Below, in pieces: positions 51,393 to 61,222 of a stretch of DNA of 64,000 bases (positions are counted from its first letter, which is position 1; every line of letters starts with the position of its first letter). Under the pieces are notes generated by a model. That model made no database searches, was not told the origin of the DNA, and saw nothing but the letters and a program-made list of their open reading frames with translations. Source of the stretch: Asticcacaulis excentricus (lineage in GTDB: Bacteria; Pseudomonadota; Alphaproteobacteria; Caulobacterales; Caulobacteraceae); the NCBI RefSeq assembly GCF_003966695.1, contig NZ_AP018827.1:1054001-1118000 (forward strand), in the 5' to 3' direction. The position numbers and the translations under genes were made by a program.

Positions 51393-52859
51393 TTAACCCG
51401 CTTCCTTGACCATGCCTTCAAGGCCGCAGTCACGCACCTTGCGATAGAGCGTAGAGCGGCCGATGCCGAGGCGGCGCGCCACTTCGGACATATGCCCGGC
51501 ATAGACGCTGATGGCGTGCTCGATCAGGTCGCGTTCGATCTCTTCCAGCTTGCGCAGGTGCCCGGCCCCGTCGAGGATCTTCACCGGCTGATCCGGCAGG
51601 CCCGCATCAAGCTGCGTCATGGCCGCCTGATGCTCGGCAATGACCGGCGGCAGCACCGGCGTGGACATAACCGCCTGCGGCAGGTGCTGACCCGAAATGG
51701 CCGGGAAGTCATAGGCCTGAAGGTGCGGCGTATCGGCCAGCACAATGGCGCGATAGATGGTGTTTTCCAACTGACGCACATTGCCTGGCCAGTCGTAAGC
51801 GCACAGGAGTTGCAGGGCGTCCGAGGCCACACCGGCCACGCGCTTGCCCTCTTCGACATTGAAACGACGGATGAAGTGTTCGATCAGGGCCGGAATATCC
51901 TCACGGCGTTCACGCAAGGACGGCGCTTCGATCGGGAAGACATTGAGGCGGTAGAAGAGGTCTTCGCGGAAATGCCCGGCCTTTACCTGATCCTGAAGGT
52001 TGCGGTTGGTCGCCGAAATGATGCGGACATCGACCTTGACCGGACGTTTGGCGCCGATGGGGTCGATTTCGCCTTCCTGAAGGGCGCGCAGCAGCTTGAC
52101 CTGCATGTCAAGCGGCAGTTCACCGACCTCATCGAGGAACAGCGTGCCGCCGCTGGCTTCCTGAAACTTGCCAAGGTGCTTGTCCGACGCGCCGGTGAAG
52201 GAACCCTTTTCGTGACCGAACAGAATGGATTCGACCAGATTGGCCGGTAAGGCACCACAGTTCACGGCGACAAAGGGCTTACCGGCGCGATCCGATGAGC
52301 CCTGAATGGCGCGCGCGATCAGTTCCTTACCGACGCCGCTTTCGCCCAGGATCAGCACGGGGATGCCCGACCGCGCGGCGCGTTCGCCCAGACGGCGCAC
52401 CATCTGCATGGCCGCAGACGTGCCGACCAGATCGTCGAACGAGGTGCGGTTGGTGACCTGCTTCTTCAGGCGCGTCACCTCGGCCGCCATATCGCCCATC
52501 TGCAAGGCGTTACGCACGCTGACCAGAATACGCTCTGGTGAGGCGGGTTTGATAAAGAAGTCCTGCGCCCCGGCCTGCATGGCCTTGACGACGGTGTCGA
52601 TGCCGCCCGAGGCGGTAAGCACCACCACCGGCGTGCGAATGCCCGCCGCACGGATGTCCTTGAGCGTGTCGATACCCGACTGCCCCGGCATGACCAGATC
52701 GAGAATGACCGCGTCTATGCCGGAGGTGGTGGTCAGGCGATCATAGGCCTGCGGTCCGTTCTCGGCGTGGACGACCGCAAAGCCCTCGCGTTCCAAAACG
52801 GCCTGAATCAGCCGCCGCTGGGTCGGATCATCGTCGCAAATCAGAATCGTCTTAGCCAT
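51393..52859 (-). CDS. tacA: Sigma-54-dependent response regulator, TacA-like
   Basis: 488 residues from ATG 52859. Receiver domain with the acidic pocket in ILICDDDPTQ and phospho-acceptor Asp54 (VILDLVMPGQ); AAA+ domain with Walker A ILGESGVGKELIA, the sigma-54 contact loop EKGSFTGA (Ser in place of Ala of GAFTGA) and GTLFLDEVGELP; C-terminal Fis-type helix-turn-helix (VARRLGIGRSTLYRKVRDCG). In Caulobacter TacA is phosphorylated through ShkA/ShpA and turns on stalk and cell-cycle genes such as staR and spmX. The length and gapR neighbourhood fit TacA; orthology is inference from memory. Confidence 0.82.
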   Translation of the reverse strand: MAKTILICDDDPTQRRLIQAVLEREGFAVVHAENGPQAYDRLTTTSGIDAVILDLVMPGQSGIDTLKDIRAAGIRTPVVVLTASGGIDTVVKAMQAGAQDFFIKPASPERILVSVRNALQMGDMAAEVTRLKKQVTNRTSFDDLVGTSAAMQMVRRLGERAARSGIPVLILGESGVGKELIARAIQGSSDRAGKPFVAVNCGALPANLVESILFGHEKGSFTGASDKHLGKFQEASGGTLFLDEVGELPLDMQVKLLRALQEGEIDPIGAKRPVKVDVRIISATNRNLQDQVKAGHFREDLFYRLNVFPIEAPSLRERREDIPALIEHFIRRFNVEEGKRVAGVASDALQLLCAYDWPGNVRQLENTIYRAIVLADTPHLQAYDFPAISGQHLPQAVMSTPVLPPVIAEHQAAMTQLDAGLPDQPVKILDGAGHLRKLEEIERDLIEHAISVYAGHMSEVARRLGIGRSTLYRKVRDCGLEGMVKEAG

Positions 52860-53031
52860 TGCCCGCACCATCTCGTGTTGAGTGTAGGACGCCGCCGAAG
52901 ACTATGCCGCCGGTTGCGCCTGAGCGCCCGCATGGAGGTGCGGACGATCTGTTTTGAGACACAAATAGAGCAACACCCTGAAAATCCGGTTGAAGGACAG
53001 GGTTAATGTCCCGTTGAGGGACGATCAGACC

Positions 53032-55512
53032 TTATGTAATCCAGCCGCCGACCGTCTCGCCCTTACAGACCTCTTTCTGGCAGCGGATGATCAGCGAACC
53101 GCCGACCCACCCCGCCGACCAGTTGACGAAATAGGCCGAACCGTCGGGTGCCGCGAACAGGTTGATAATCTGCGGTGGATAAAAAGGCGCCTTACCGCGC
53201 CCCAGACGCTCCAGATCGGTAGGCGAATAGACGATCAGACGGAAGGGCGCACCGGCTATACCGGCAAAGATGTCTTTTTCGGCGACGACAAACAGGGTCT
53301 GTCTGAACCCCTTAGGCGCGGCACCTCCCGCAATAGCCGCCAGTATATCATCCGCAGGCTGCTCAGGCCGCGGACGGATGACAATTGCTCTCGCCTCATG
53401 TCCGGCCAGCGCCTCCAGAACGAGGCGCGCCACCTGTGACAGGCGCGGATCGGTTGCGGCGCTGTAGGCGCTCAGCGGCAAGGGATCAACGCCGTCGATC
53501 AGGCCGTCGCCATCGCTGTCACCCTGGGCAGGGTCGAGGCCGAGACGACGCTCTTCCACATCGGTCAGACCATCCCCGTCTGCATCGGCGCGCAGGCTCT
53601 CCAGCGGGATGTCGAGATAAAGCCCCTTTGCCTTGCGCTTATAATCCAGTGAAACCGGGGGAAAGGTGATCGTGTCGAGATCGATTTCCCTGACCTGAAC
53701 CTCCAGCCGCAGTCGGTCGCCGTCGATCAGCGGCAGGTTCGACCCCGGCGTGACCACATAGGGAAAATGCGTCTGAAGCCCAAGATAGAGCGGCGTCTGC
53801 CACCTGCCGTCGCGCTTCAGCGCTACCCACAGGCCATAGGCGGGAATTTCCCCAGCCAGATCGTATTCGGCGGATTCATAGACGACGGTGGCCTCCTTGC
53901 CCGATGCCTCATAACGCACCACGCTGCCGATCCATTTGGACAGATTGCGCGGCGGCTTAGGCCCTTCCTTGTCTTCCGGCCATGCCGACATACCCTCAGG
54001 CAGGGGGTTTTCGGCCCATTGTGCCGGTTCGCCTGCCACCTTTACGTGCCCCGGACCGTTGCTGGCCCGCAGCAACGCTTCGTCGCGGGCTTTAGCCTCT
54101 TCGGCGAAGGCCTTCCATGTGCGGGCCATATCCGGTGCAATAGCGATAAGATCGCTCAGGGGCTCCAGAAAGGAGACGGCCTCAGGGTCGATATAGGGGG
54201 CCTGCGGGCGACGCAGCCAGACGGCCATGTCGACATAGCCCGCCTTATCGAGGCGTCGCGCCACGACTTCGCGTACCGCCGGGGCCGCACGGGCCAAAGC
54301 GAACAACGCACCATTCCCTTCCAGACTGCCACCTCGGAAAACCCCATTGCCGCACGCATCCTTGTGAGGTTCCACCGCAGTCTGATCACCGACCAAATAG
54401 AGTTCGAACAAGGCTTTATCGGTCACTTCGGGGGTAATGGCGTCACGCAGAGGATTGAATCCGGGCGTCACAGATACGCCTTGCCACAGGGTTCGCGCCT
54501 CTTCTGCCTGCCCTTCGAGCCACAGGGCGGCACCGAGAGCGACCGCGTTACTTTCAAGCGCATCGACGCTGCGGCAGGCCGCCTCTTTCGACCAGTCAGC
54601 CGACGCCTTGAACAGATCAGATTTCATCGCCTCCGGCAGGGCGCGATATCGCCGCACGGCCTCGGCATCGAACCCCCTTTCAACCAGATGACCCACCTGC
54701 ATCCCTTCCAGCACTTTTCGCCAGCGCAGGCCATCCGGTGTCGGCTTCAAGCGGGCCAGCGTCGTATCGATCAGCGCTGGCAGGGCTCCGCTTCGCATAT
54801 CCGGCAGACCGGCGTCCCGATGCATAGCCGGCAAGGTGGCAACTCCCACCGGATCGTCTGGCAACCGGCTCAGGAACGCCGCCAGCCATATCTCCTTTTC
54901 CGTGTAGAGATAGAGGTCACGAAACGCATCGAGTGCCTTAGGCGTATCCCAGCCGAGGCGGACCAGCGCCGGTGTTTCGTCCTGAGCAATCCTTTTGAGT
55001 ACCTCGGTCAAAAGCTGACCGCTGGTGTCTGCAACTATCTGTTGCCGCGCCTCGTCATACAGCGGGGCTCCCGGCTCAAAGGCGCATTCGTGGCGGCAAT
55101 AGGCCACCACCGCCTTCAGCAGCCGCCCGCTGCGCTCTCTGACCAGAAGGCGCGCTGCCTCATCGTACAAAGGCTGGCCCGCCCGGAACGCGCACTGCCT
55201 GTCGCAGGTCTCGAAATAATTGACCAGACCGACGATCAGGCTTGCATAGGCGTTGGCGTCTTCCTGCGCGAACCCGAAGTAATGCCCAAAGGCCTGCACG
55301 GCTGCATCGACCGGCACCTCTTTCTCGTCTTTTTCGCCGGAAACATAGAGTTGGTACTCCAGTTCGTCCGGCTCGGCCTCACCATGTTGACTCATCGAAT
55401 GGTCGCGGAACGCTTTCCAGTCCGCCGCCGTGAGACTTCCGGCCCGAACCTCCGACGCGCCAAACAGGACGCACACGGTACCTACCACGAGACCAATGGC
55501 TCTGAATTTCAT
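53032..55512 (-). CDS. Large exported protein with calcium-type repeats, unknown function
   Basis: 826 residues. Signal peptide MKFRAIGLVVGTVCVLFGAS with cleavage after VRAG-type AG around residue 25. Residues ~100-165 contain two copies of a Cys-containing motif (DRQCAFRAGQPLYDEAARLL and RHECAFEPGAPLYDEARQQI). Around 643-680, DADGDGLTDVEERRLG and GDSDGDGLIDGVDPLP form a thrombospondin type 3-like Ca-binding repeat. The ends carry Cys pairs. No catalytic motif is recognised. A periplasmic or surface protein is likely. It stands alone between tacA and pepF. Confidence 0.75.
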   Translation of the reverse strand: MKFRAIGLVVGTVCVLFGASEVRAGSLTAADWKAFRDHSMSQHGEAEPDELEYQLYVSGEKDEKEVPVDAAVQAFGHYFGFAQEDANAYASLIVGLVNYFETCDRQCAFRAGQPLYDEAARLLVRERSGRLLKAVVAYCRHECAFEPGAPLYDEARQQIVADTSGQLLTEVLKRIAQDETPALVRLGWDTPKALDAFRDLYLYTEKEIWLAAFLSRLPDDPVGVATLPAMHRDAGLPDMRSGALPALIDTTLARLKPTPDGLRWRKVLEGMQVGHLVERGFDAEAVRRYRALPEAMKSDLFKASADWSKEAACRSVDALESNAVALGAALWLEGQAEEARTLWQGVSVTPGFNPLRDAITPEVTDKALFELYLVGDQTAVEPHKDACGNGVFRGGSLEGNGALFALARAAPAVREVVARRLDKAGYVDMAVWLRRPQAPYIDPEAVSFLEPLSDLIAIAPDMARTWKAFAEEAKARDEALLRASNGPGHVKVAGEPAQWAENPLPEGMSAWPEDKEGPKPPRNLSKWIGSVVRYEASGKEATVVYESAEYDLAGEIPAYGLWVALKRDGRWQTPLYLGLQTHFPYVVTPGSNLPLIDGDRLRLEVQVREIDLDTITFPPVSLDYKRKAKGLYLDIPLESLRADADGDGLTDVEERRLGLDPAQGDSDGDGLIDGVDPLPLSAYSAATDPRLSQVARLVLEALAGHEARAIVIRPRPEQPADDILAAIAGGAAPKGFRQTLFVVAEKDIFAGIAGAPFRLIVYSPTDLERLGRGKAPFYPPQIINLFAAPDGSAYFVNWSAGWVGGSLIIRCQKEVCKGETVGGWIT

Positions 55513-55625
55513 CCCCGCCTCCCCTTATTGCTGCACAGCTTAAACCCTATGGTTTCGGCTGTAAATCCGGAGCCGGCACCTTGAAAGCCCTCGCTTTTCT
55601 CCGGCGTTTTAGCTAAGGCCAGGAT

Positions 55626-57440
55626 ATGACACAGATCGACTCCGCGGCCCTAGCCACCGACGCCCTTCCCGTCTGGGATCTCACCGATCTTTACAGCGGT
55701 GTGGACGACCCGAAGATCGCTGCCGACTTTGCCGAAGCGGCGGCGACCCTGAAAGAGCTTCAGAAGCTACAGGGCAATTTCGTCGCGGCGCGCGGTAATG
55801 CCGAGCGACTGGGCCTGCTGATCGATCAGGCGGCCACGCTTTATGAGCGCGCCTCGGATCGCATGGCCGGGGCTATGGCCTATACGACGCTCGCCTCGAC
55901 CATCGCGCGCGAAGATACACAGATTGCCAAGCTCGATGCCGACCTGCGTAACAAGGCCGCGCTGATCTCGACCGACAGCCTGTTCCTGTCGCTGGAACTG
56001 AACCAGTTGGAAGACTGGGAAATAGAACAGGCGCTTCGCGTCACCGAAAAGGCCCAAAAATGGCGGCCGTGGCTGCGGCGTATCCGCGCCAACCGCCCGC
56101 ATGAATTATCAGCCGATCTGGAAAAGCTGCTGCTGGAAAGGATGCCCGGTGCCGCCTCGTGGGTGCGCCTGTTCGATGAGACCCTGACCCGTTTGCGCGT
56201 CAGAATCGGGCCGAAGTCGAAGCCCGAAGTCCTGACGCTCAATGACGCCCTGACGCGCCTGTCCTCGCCTGACGAAGCCGTGCGCAAAGCCGCCGCCGAA
56301 GGCCTGTCTGTGGCCTTGAAAGACAATGCGCCGGTACTGGCTCTGGCGCTCAATACGCTGGCCTTTGAAAAGCAGGTCGAAGACCGCTGGCGCAAGTTCG
56401 CTACGCCCGCCGCCTCGCGCCATCTGGCCAATGAGGTCGATGGCGATGCTGTCGATGCCATGGCCGAGGCCGTGAGCGAATCCTACGCCGCCCTGTCGCA
56501 CCGCTACTATGGGCTGAAGGCGAAGGTCATGGGCAAGACGGTATTGAATTTCTGGGACCGCAATGCCCCCCTGACCAGCGCTGCTCCGAAATTGTATAGC
56601 TGGGACGAAGCCAGACGCATTGTGCTCGATTCCTTCGCCCGTCTGGGGCCAGACTTTGCCGAACGCGCCGCCGTCTTTTTTGAAAAGCCGTGGATCGACG
56701 CCCAGCCGCGCGAAGGCAAGTCGTCGGGGGCCTATGCCCACCCCGTGTCGTCCAGCCACCACCCCTATGTGATGCTCAACTTCACGGGTGAGCGGCGCGA
56801 AATGCTGACCCTGGCCCACGAACTGGGCCATGCGGTGCATCAGACTCTGGCCGCGCCTCTGGGCTCTATTCTGGCCGACACGCCGCTAACTTTGGCGGAA
56901 ACCGCGTCGATCTTTGCCGAAGGGCTGGTGTTCGAATATCTGGTGGCTGATGCCTCGCCCGAAGACAGGAAGGCGCTGCTGGCCGGCAAGATCGAGGATG
57001 GCCTCAACAGCGTGGTGCGTCAGATCGCCTTCCATCGCTTCGAAGAACGCTTCCATGCTGAACGTCTTGAGGGCGAAGTGCCGCTCGATCGGCTGAACGC
57101 CCTGTGGCTTGAGGTGATGGGCGAGTCACTGGGGCCCGCGATCAGGCTGAACGACGGCTATGAATACTGGTGGGCCTATATCAGCCACTTCGTCCACGCG
57201 CCCTTCTACGTCTATGCCTATGCCTTCGGTGACCTGTTGGTATCGGCCCTGATGGAAAAGCGACGCGAAAACCCCGAAGCCTTCACCCCGCTCTACGCGC
57301 AGCTTCTGTCGGCGGGCGGGACAAAGACCTATCTCGAAGCGCTGGCCCCGTTTGGGCTCAATCCGCGCGAAAAGGCCTTCTGGGAGATGGGCTGTCAGCG
57401 GCTGAAAGGCCTGATCGACCAGTTCGAGGCGCTGGTTTAG
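55626..57440 (+). CDS. pepF: M3 family oligoendopeptidase F
   Basis: 604 residues. Zinc motif in LTLAHELGHAVHQTLA (HExxH) with Glu ligand expected in LAETASIFAEGLVFEYL; N-terminal helical domain as in PepF. Cleaves short peptides in the cytoplasm, for recycling. Start ATG 55626; upstream TAAGGCCAGG gives a weak ribosome site. Full length for the family. Confidence 0.93.
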   Translation: MTQIDSAALATDALPVWDLTDLYSGVDDPKIAADFAEAAATLKELQKLQGNFVAARGNAERLGLLIDQAATLYERASDRMAGAMAYTTLASTIAREDTQIAKLDADLRNKAALISTDSLFLSLELNQLEDWEIEQALRVTEKAQKWRPWLRRIRANRPHELSADLEKLLLERMPGAASWVRLFDETLTRLRVRIGPKSKPEVLTLNDALTRLSSPDEAVRKAAAEGLSVALKDNAPVLALALNTLAFEKQVEDRWRKFATPAASRHLANEVDGDAVDAMAEAVSESYAALSHRYYGLKAKVMGKTVLNFWDRNAPLTSAAPKLYSWDEARRIVLDSFARLGPDFAERAAVFFEKPWIDAQPREGKSSGAYAHPVSSSHHPYVMLNFTGERREMLTLAHELGHAVHQTLAAPLGSILADTPLTLAETASIFAEGLVFEYLVADASPEDRKALLAGKIEDGLNSVVRQIAFHRFEERFHAERLEGEVPLDRLNALWLEVMGESLGPAIRLNDGYEYWWAYISHFVHAPFYVYAYAFGDLLVSALMEKRRENPEAFTPLYAQLLSAGGTKTYLEALAPFGLNPREKAFWEMGCQRLKGLIDQFEALV

Positions 57441-57481
57441 GTTCAATCTTTCTTTTCATTAGAGGAGACAAGACAAACGCT

Positions 57482-57922
57482 TCACCCGAACGTATGTCTT
57501 GACGGTACAGCGCACACCTGATGTGCGTCCTCATAAAGGACTTGTCCTACGTCACGTGTCGTCAAGACCTCTATATGGACCCCGCAGGCCTCCAGAGCTG
57601 TTTTAAGGTCATACATGCGGCGAATATGCTCCACCGCCTCGGGTTTAAACCACGACAAACCGGGATTGCCGGGATGCCATCTATCACCGTAATAAAGTCG
57701 ATCTGGTTTTTTTAAATGACGACAGAACCAATCATAGGTTTCGTTCAGTAGGGCGAGCGCCCAGCCCTCTGCATAATGACTATCCTGCGCGTCATCGCAG
57801 GCTTGAAATATACCCAAGGCATGTCTTTGCCCTTCGATGGTCTTGAAACAAACGAAGCGGATATAGACCGGGCGATCATCACTTAAGCGCATTGAATTAA
57901 TCTGTGAGAACCCAATCGCCAA
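57482..57922 (-). CDS. Hypothetical protein
   Basis: 146 residues (or 136 from the Met of MRLSDDRPVYIRFVC at 57892). Hydrophilic, with many aromatics and Cys (YIRFVCFKTIEGQRHALG, WFCRHLKKPDRLYYGDRWHP). Not recognised. Lower GC and codon bias than its neighbours suggest acquisition. Convergent with pepF, whose stop is 41 bp away. No function assigned. Confidence 0.6.
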   Translation of the reverse strand: MAIGFSQINSMRLSDDRPVYIRFVCFKTIEGQRHALGIFQACDDAQDSHYAEGWALALLNETYDWFCRHLKKPDRLYYGDRWHPGNPGLSWFKPEAVEHIRRMYDLKTALEACGVHIEVLTTRDVGQVLYEDAHQVCAVPSRHTFG

Positions 57923-57933
57923 GTAAAGAGCCT

Positions 57934-58647
57934 TTACCGTCCGATATAGCGCTCCGGGCGGTGCCAGCTCATCATGACCAGACTCATGGCCGCCGCCGAC
58001 ACGACCGAGTACAATAGCCGCTCCCCCGGTATGACGAACATCGACGCCGCCATAATAATCAGGTCGATGATCAGTTGCGTCTGACCGGCATTAATACCGC
58101 GCTTTTTCTGAAGATAGAGGGATAAGACGCCCGTACCTCCGGCCCCGGCTCCGTGCCTTGCCAGCGACAATATCCCCATGCCGATGATCGTCCCGCCGAA
58201 GACGGCGGCAAACAAGGGCTGCACATAGTCGATATGCACGGCCATAGGCATCAGCACGGCCAGCCCCATGATCGCCATGGAAACGATGATGGTCTTGATC
58301 ATGAAGACCCGGCCCATGCCCAGATAGGCAAAAATGAAAAAGGGCACATTGATCATCATGAAAAGCACGCCGACCGGCAGCGGGATCAGATAGGAGACCA
58401 GCAGTGCAATCCCGGCCACGCCGCCAGTGACCAGCCCGACGGTCTTCAGCAGGACGATCCCCAGCACGATCATCGAACAGCCAATAGCGAAGGCATAGGC
58501 GTCCTCCAGAGGCGTGTGCTTCAGACGCTCCGTCGATCCGTCATTGGTGTTACCGGGCTTCAGCGAGGCCCAAAGTCTGGCAAAAATCATGCGTGTGGCT
58601 CTAAACCCAGATCCCACCCGCCTGTCGTTCATCCCTGTCCGGATCAC
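57934..58647 (-). CDS. YitT family membrane protein
   Basis: 237 residues with about five helices. LLKTVGLVTGGVAGIALLVSYL, NVPFFIFAYLGMGRVFMIKT, GTIIGMGILSLARHGAGAGGTGVLSLYL match the YitT/DUF161 family. The usual C-terminal DUF2179 domain is missing. Function unknown; possibly a small-molecule exporter. Start uncertain: Met at 58647, 58632 or 58590. Confidence 0.8.
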   Translation of the reverse strand: MIRTGMNDRRVGSGFRATRMIFARLWASLKPGNTNDGSTERLKHTPLEDAYAFAIGCSMIVLGIVLLKTVGLVTGGVAGIALLVSYLIPLPVGVLFMMINVPFFIFAYLGMGRVFMIKTIIVSMAIMGLAVLMPMAVHIDYVQPLFAAVFGGTIIGMGILSLARHGAGAGGTGVLSLYLQKKRGINAGQTQLIIDLIIMAASMFVIPGERLLYSVVSAAAMSLVMMSWHRPERYIGR

Positions 58648-58782
58648 GCCGGAACCTGTTTTATAATTTCACTTGCAACCGTTTTAGGCGATTTCAGCGC
58701 CTGCGTCCATCAGCCGTTGACCGCAAAGCCCTGCTTTTGTAGAAAAGTACGAACGACAGACTTTTTCAGGGACACGAATCCA

Positions 58783-59025
58783 ATGGCCGGACATCAATCG
58801 GGCGACTACCACAAGGGCGACATGGACATCCACGAACAGTCGGAAACCTACGACCTGTTCATGGGCCTGACCAAGTGGGGCAGTCTGATCATCGCCGTTG
58901 GCATCCTGTTCTTCGTGCTTCTGTTCGCCGTTAAGGGCGCGGGCTTCTTCATCGCCGGCTTCGTTTCGGCCGTAGTGGCCGTGATTGGCTTTCTGGTGCT
59001 CAAGAAGAAGCCGGACGCCCACTGA
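58783..59025 (+). CDS. aa3-type cytochrome c oxidase subunit IV
   Basis: 80 residues. N-terminal YHKGDMDIHEQSETYDLFMGLTKWG is the signature of the alphaproteobacterial COX4 subunit, followed by two hydrophobic helices (SLIIAVGILFFVLLFAV, GFFIAGFVSAVVAVIGFLVL) and a basic end. It packs on the aa3 oxidase in the inner membrane and is not needed for catalysis in Paracoccus. The large subunits are not nearby, which is usual for this gene. A terminator follows 22 bp after its stop. Confidence 0.92.
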   Translation: MAGHQSGDYHKGDMDIHEQSETYDLFMGLTKWGSLIIAVGILFFVLLFAVKGAGFFIAGFVSAVVAVIGFLVLKKKPDAH

Positions 59026-59046
59026 GCGCGCCAATAGATCAGAGCC

Positions 59047-59074
59047 AAAGGCCCCACCCGCTGGGGCCTTTTTT
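59047..59074 (+). terminator. Rho-independent terminator after cytochrome oxidase subunit IV
   Basis: AAGGCCCC (59048-59055) pairs with GGGGCCTT (59063-59070), 7-nt loop, followed by six T (59069-59074). The TTG proposed as DUF817 start lies inside the T-run. Confidence 0.9.
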
Positions 59075-59912
59075 GCAACCGGCGCGGCGGCTCATCCACC
59101 ACACGCTCGACCGGTTGCCCGCGCCACTGGCCGAATTTATCCTGTTTGGTCTGAAGATGGCGTGGTCATGCCTGTTCGGCGCGGCCATGCTGGGGCTGTT
59201 GATCGCCACGCACCTGTTCTGGCCGGATAAGGCCCCGCTGCTGCGCTACGACTTCCTGTTCGTCGCGGCGGTGATCCTGCAAATCCTGATGCTGGTCCTG
59301 CGTCTGGAAACCTTCGAGGAGGCGCGGGTCATCTTCCTCTATCACGTCGTCGGCACGGTGATGGAGATTTTCAAGACGCATATGGGCTCGTGGGCCTATC
59401 CGGACGAAGCCGTCATCCGGATTGCGGCTGTGCCGCTGTTTACCGGCTTCATGTATGCCTGCGTCGGTTCCTTCATTGCCCGCGCCAGTCGGGTGATGGA
59501 CCTGAGATACACTAACTATCCGCCTGTGTGGGCCACCTTTTTGCTGGCGGCGCTGATCTATCTCAACTTCTTCACCCATCACTATATCTGGGATTTTCGC
59601 TATCTGCTGTTCGCCGCCATCGGCGGGCTGTGGTGGCGAAGCTGGATCGTCTTTCGCGTTGACCAAAAGGATCGCCGGATGCCCTTCATCCTCGCCAATG
59701 CGCTGACGGCCTTCTTTCTATGGGTGGCGGAAAATATCGGCACGGCCACGCGCACCTGGGTCTATCCGGATCAGGATGTCTGGCACATGGTCAGCCTGCA
59801 CAAGATGGGGGCGTGGGCGCTGCTGCTGGTCCTCAGCTTCGTCATGGTCAGTCTCGTCATCCCGCCACGCGCCCCACAGGAAGTTGAAGACCGTAAATCC
59901 GCAGAACCGTGA
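59073..59912 (+). CDS. DUF817 family membrane protein
   Basis: About 279 residues with 8-9 helices. Family blocks: LFGLKMAWSCLFGAAMLGLL, YHVVGTVMEIFKTHMGSWAYPD and WVAENIGTATRTWVYPDQDV. Function unknown. No ATG exists near the natural N-terminus; TTG 59073 is in the T-run of the upstream terminator, and ATG 59157 would remove the first 28 residues. If the true start is 59073 or the TTG at 59115, transcription must begin within or past the terminator. Start low confidence. Confidence 0.75.
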   Translation: MQPARRLIHHTLDRLPAPLAEFILFGLKMAWSCLFGAAMLGLLIATHLFWPDKAPLLRYDFLFVAAVILQILMLVLRLETFEEARVIFLYHVVGTVMEIFKTHMGSWAYPDEAVIRIAAVPLFTGFMYACVGSFIARASRVMDLRYTNYPPVWATFLLAALIYLNFFTHHYIWDFRYLLFAAIGGLWWRSWIVFRVDQKDRRMPFILANALTAFFLWVAENIGTATRTWVYPDQDVWHMVSLHKMGAWALLLVLSFVMVSLVIPPRAPQEVEDRKSAEP

Positions 59913-60084
59913 TAGGTTGACACCTGCCGCAGGTCAGCCTGGCTCAACGCTTGAGCCTCTAAAACTGTCTTTACTAAACCCCGGCGAGGCCGTAAGGCCT
60001 GAGTATAAGAAGAATAAAGTGGCGTAAATCGTTGCAATTGTGAGGATTTTTCTGATGTAATCAGACAAATCCGGGGAGAGACAC

Positions 60085-61212
60085 TTGGTTCTTGTCATCG
60101 GAATACCGAAGGAAAGCCTGACGGGGGAAACGCGGGTCGCCGCGACACCCGACACGGTGAAGAAATGGGTCGCCAGCGGCCAGCGCGTTGTTGTGGAAAC
60201 CGGCGCGGGCCTCAGCGCGGCCTTTACCGACGAAGCGTTTACCGCTGCGGGCGCAGAGATTGCGGACACCAAAGCCGTGTGGTCGTCGGCAGACATCCTG
60301 CTCAAGGTGCGCGGCCCGTCCACCACCGAAGCAAAAACGCTGAAACAAGGCGCGACCGTCGTCGCCCTGCTCGACGCCTACCGCGAAAAAGACGCGCTGA
60401 AAGCGCTGGCCGAGGCCGGTGCCACCGCCTACGCCATGGAGTTCGTGCCGCGCATCACCCGCGCGCAGGTGATGGACGCCCTGTCGTCTCAGGCCAATCT
60501 GGCCGGTTACCGCGCTGTGATCGAAGGCGCGCACCTATACGGCAAGGCTTTTCCGATGATGATGACGGCGGCGGGCACCGTCGCTCCGGCCAAGGTGTTT
60601 GTGATGGGCGTTGGCGTGGCCGGGCTTCAGGCCATCGCTACGGCGCGGCGTCTGGGGGCGGTCGTCTCCGCCACCGATGTGCGCCCGGCAACCAAGGAAC
60701 AGGTCGAATCGCTGGGGGCCAAGTTCATCGCGGTCGAGGACGAAGAGTTCAAAAACGCCCAGACCGCGGGCGGCTATGCCAAGGAAATGTCCGACGACTA
60801 TAAGGCCAAACAGGCCGAACTGATCAGCGGCCATATCGGCAAGCAGGACATCGTCATCACCACCGCCCTGATCCCCGGCCGCCCGGCCCCCCGACTGGTT
60901 ACGGCGGCGCAGGTCGCCTCGATGAAGGCCGGTTCGGTGTTGGTCGATATCGCGGCCCCGCAGGGCGGCAATGTCGAGGGCTGCGTGCCCGATAGCGTGG
61001 CGGAAACGCATGGCGTCAAAATCTATGGCCCGACCAATATCGTCGCGGCCATCGCCAACGACGCCTCGGCGCTTTACGCCAAAAATCTTCAGGCCTTTCT
61101 GGGGCTGCTGATCAAGGACGGCGCACTGAGCCCGGATTTTGAGGATGAGATTCTCAAGGCCGCTCTGGTCACGCAAAACGGTGCCGTGGTGCACCCCAAC
61201 TTACAAAATTAA
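60085..61212 (+). CDS. pntA: NAD(P) transhydrogenase subunit alpha, part 1
   Basis: 375 residues, starting at TTG 60085 with GGGGAGAG 4 bases upstream, strong support for a rare start. Begins [21 protein letters not shown] and contains the NAD domain loop [21 protein letters not shown], with [19 protein letters not shown]. Alpha-1 (dI) binds NAD(H) at the cytoplasmic face. Pnt uses the proton gradient to make NADPH from NADH. The alpha subunit is split in this group: membrane part next. Confidence 0.94.
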   Translation: MVLVIGIPKESLTGETRVAATPDTVKKWVASGQRVVVETGAGLSAAFTDEAFTAAGAEIADTKAVWSSADILLKVRGPSTTEAKTLKQGATVVALLDAYREKDALKALAEAGATAYAMEFVPRITRAQVMDALSSQANLAGYRAVIEGAHLYGKAFPMMMTAAGTVAPAKVFVMGVGVAGLQAIATARRLGAVVSATDVRPATKEQVESLGAKFIAVEDEEFKNAQTAGGYAKEMSDDYKAKQAELISGHIGKQDIVITTALIPGRPAPRLVTAAQVASMKAGSVLVDIAAPQGGNVEGCVPDSVAETHGVKIYGPTNIVAAIANDASALYAKNLQAFLGLLIKDGALSPDFEDEILKAALVTQNGAVVHPNLQN

Positions 61213-61222
61213 GGGGGAAACC

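Noticed and set aside
53767-55584. 605-codon open frame on the plus strand
   Set aside because: Antisense shadow of the exported protein at 53032-55512, whose signal peptide and repeats are clear; the shadow has Gln/Arg/His-rich residues with no domain.
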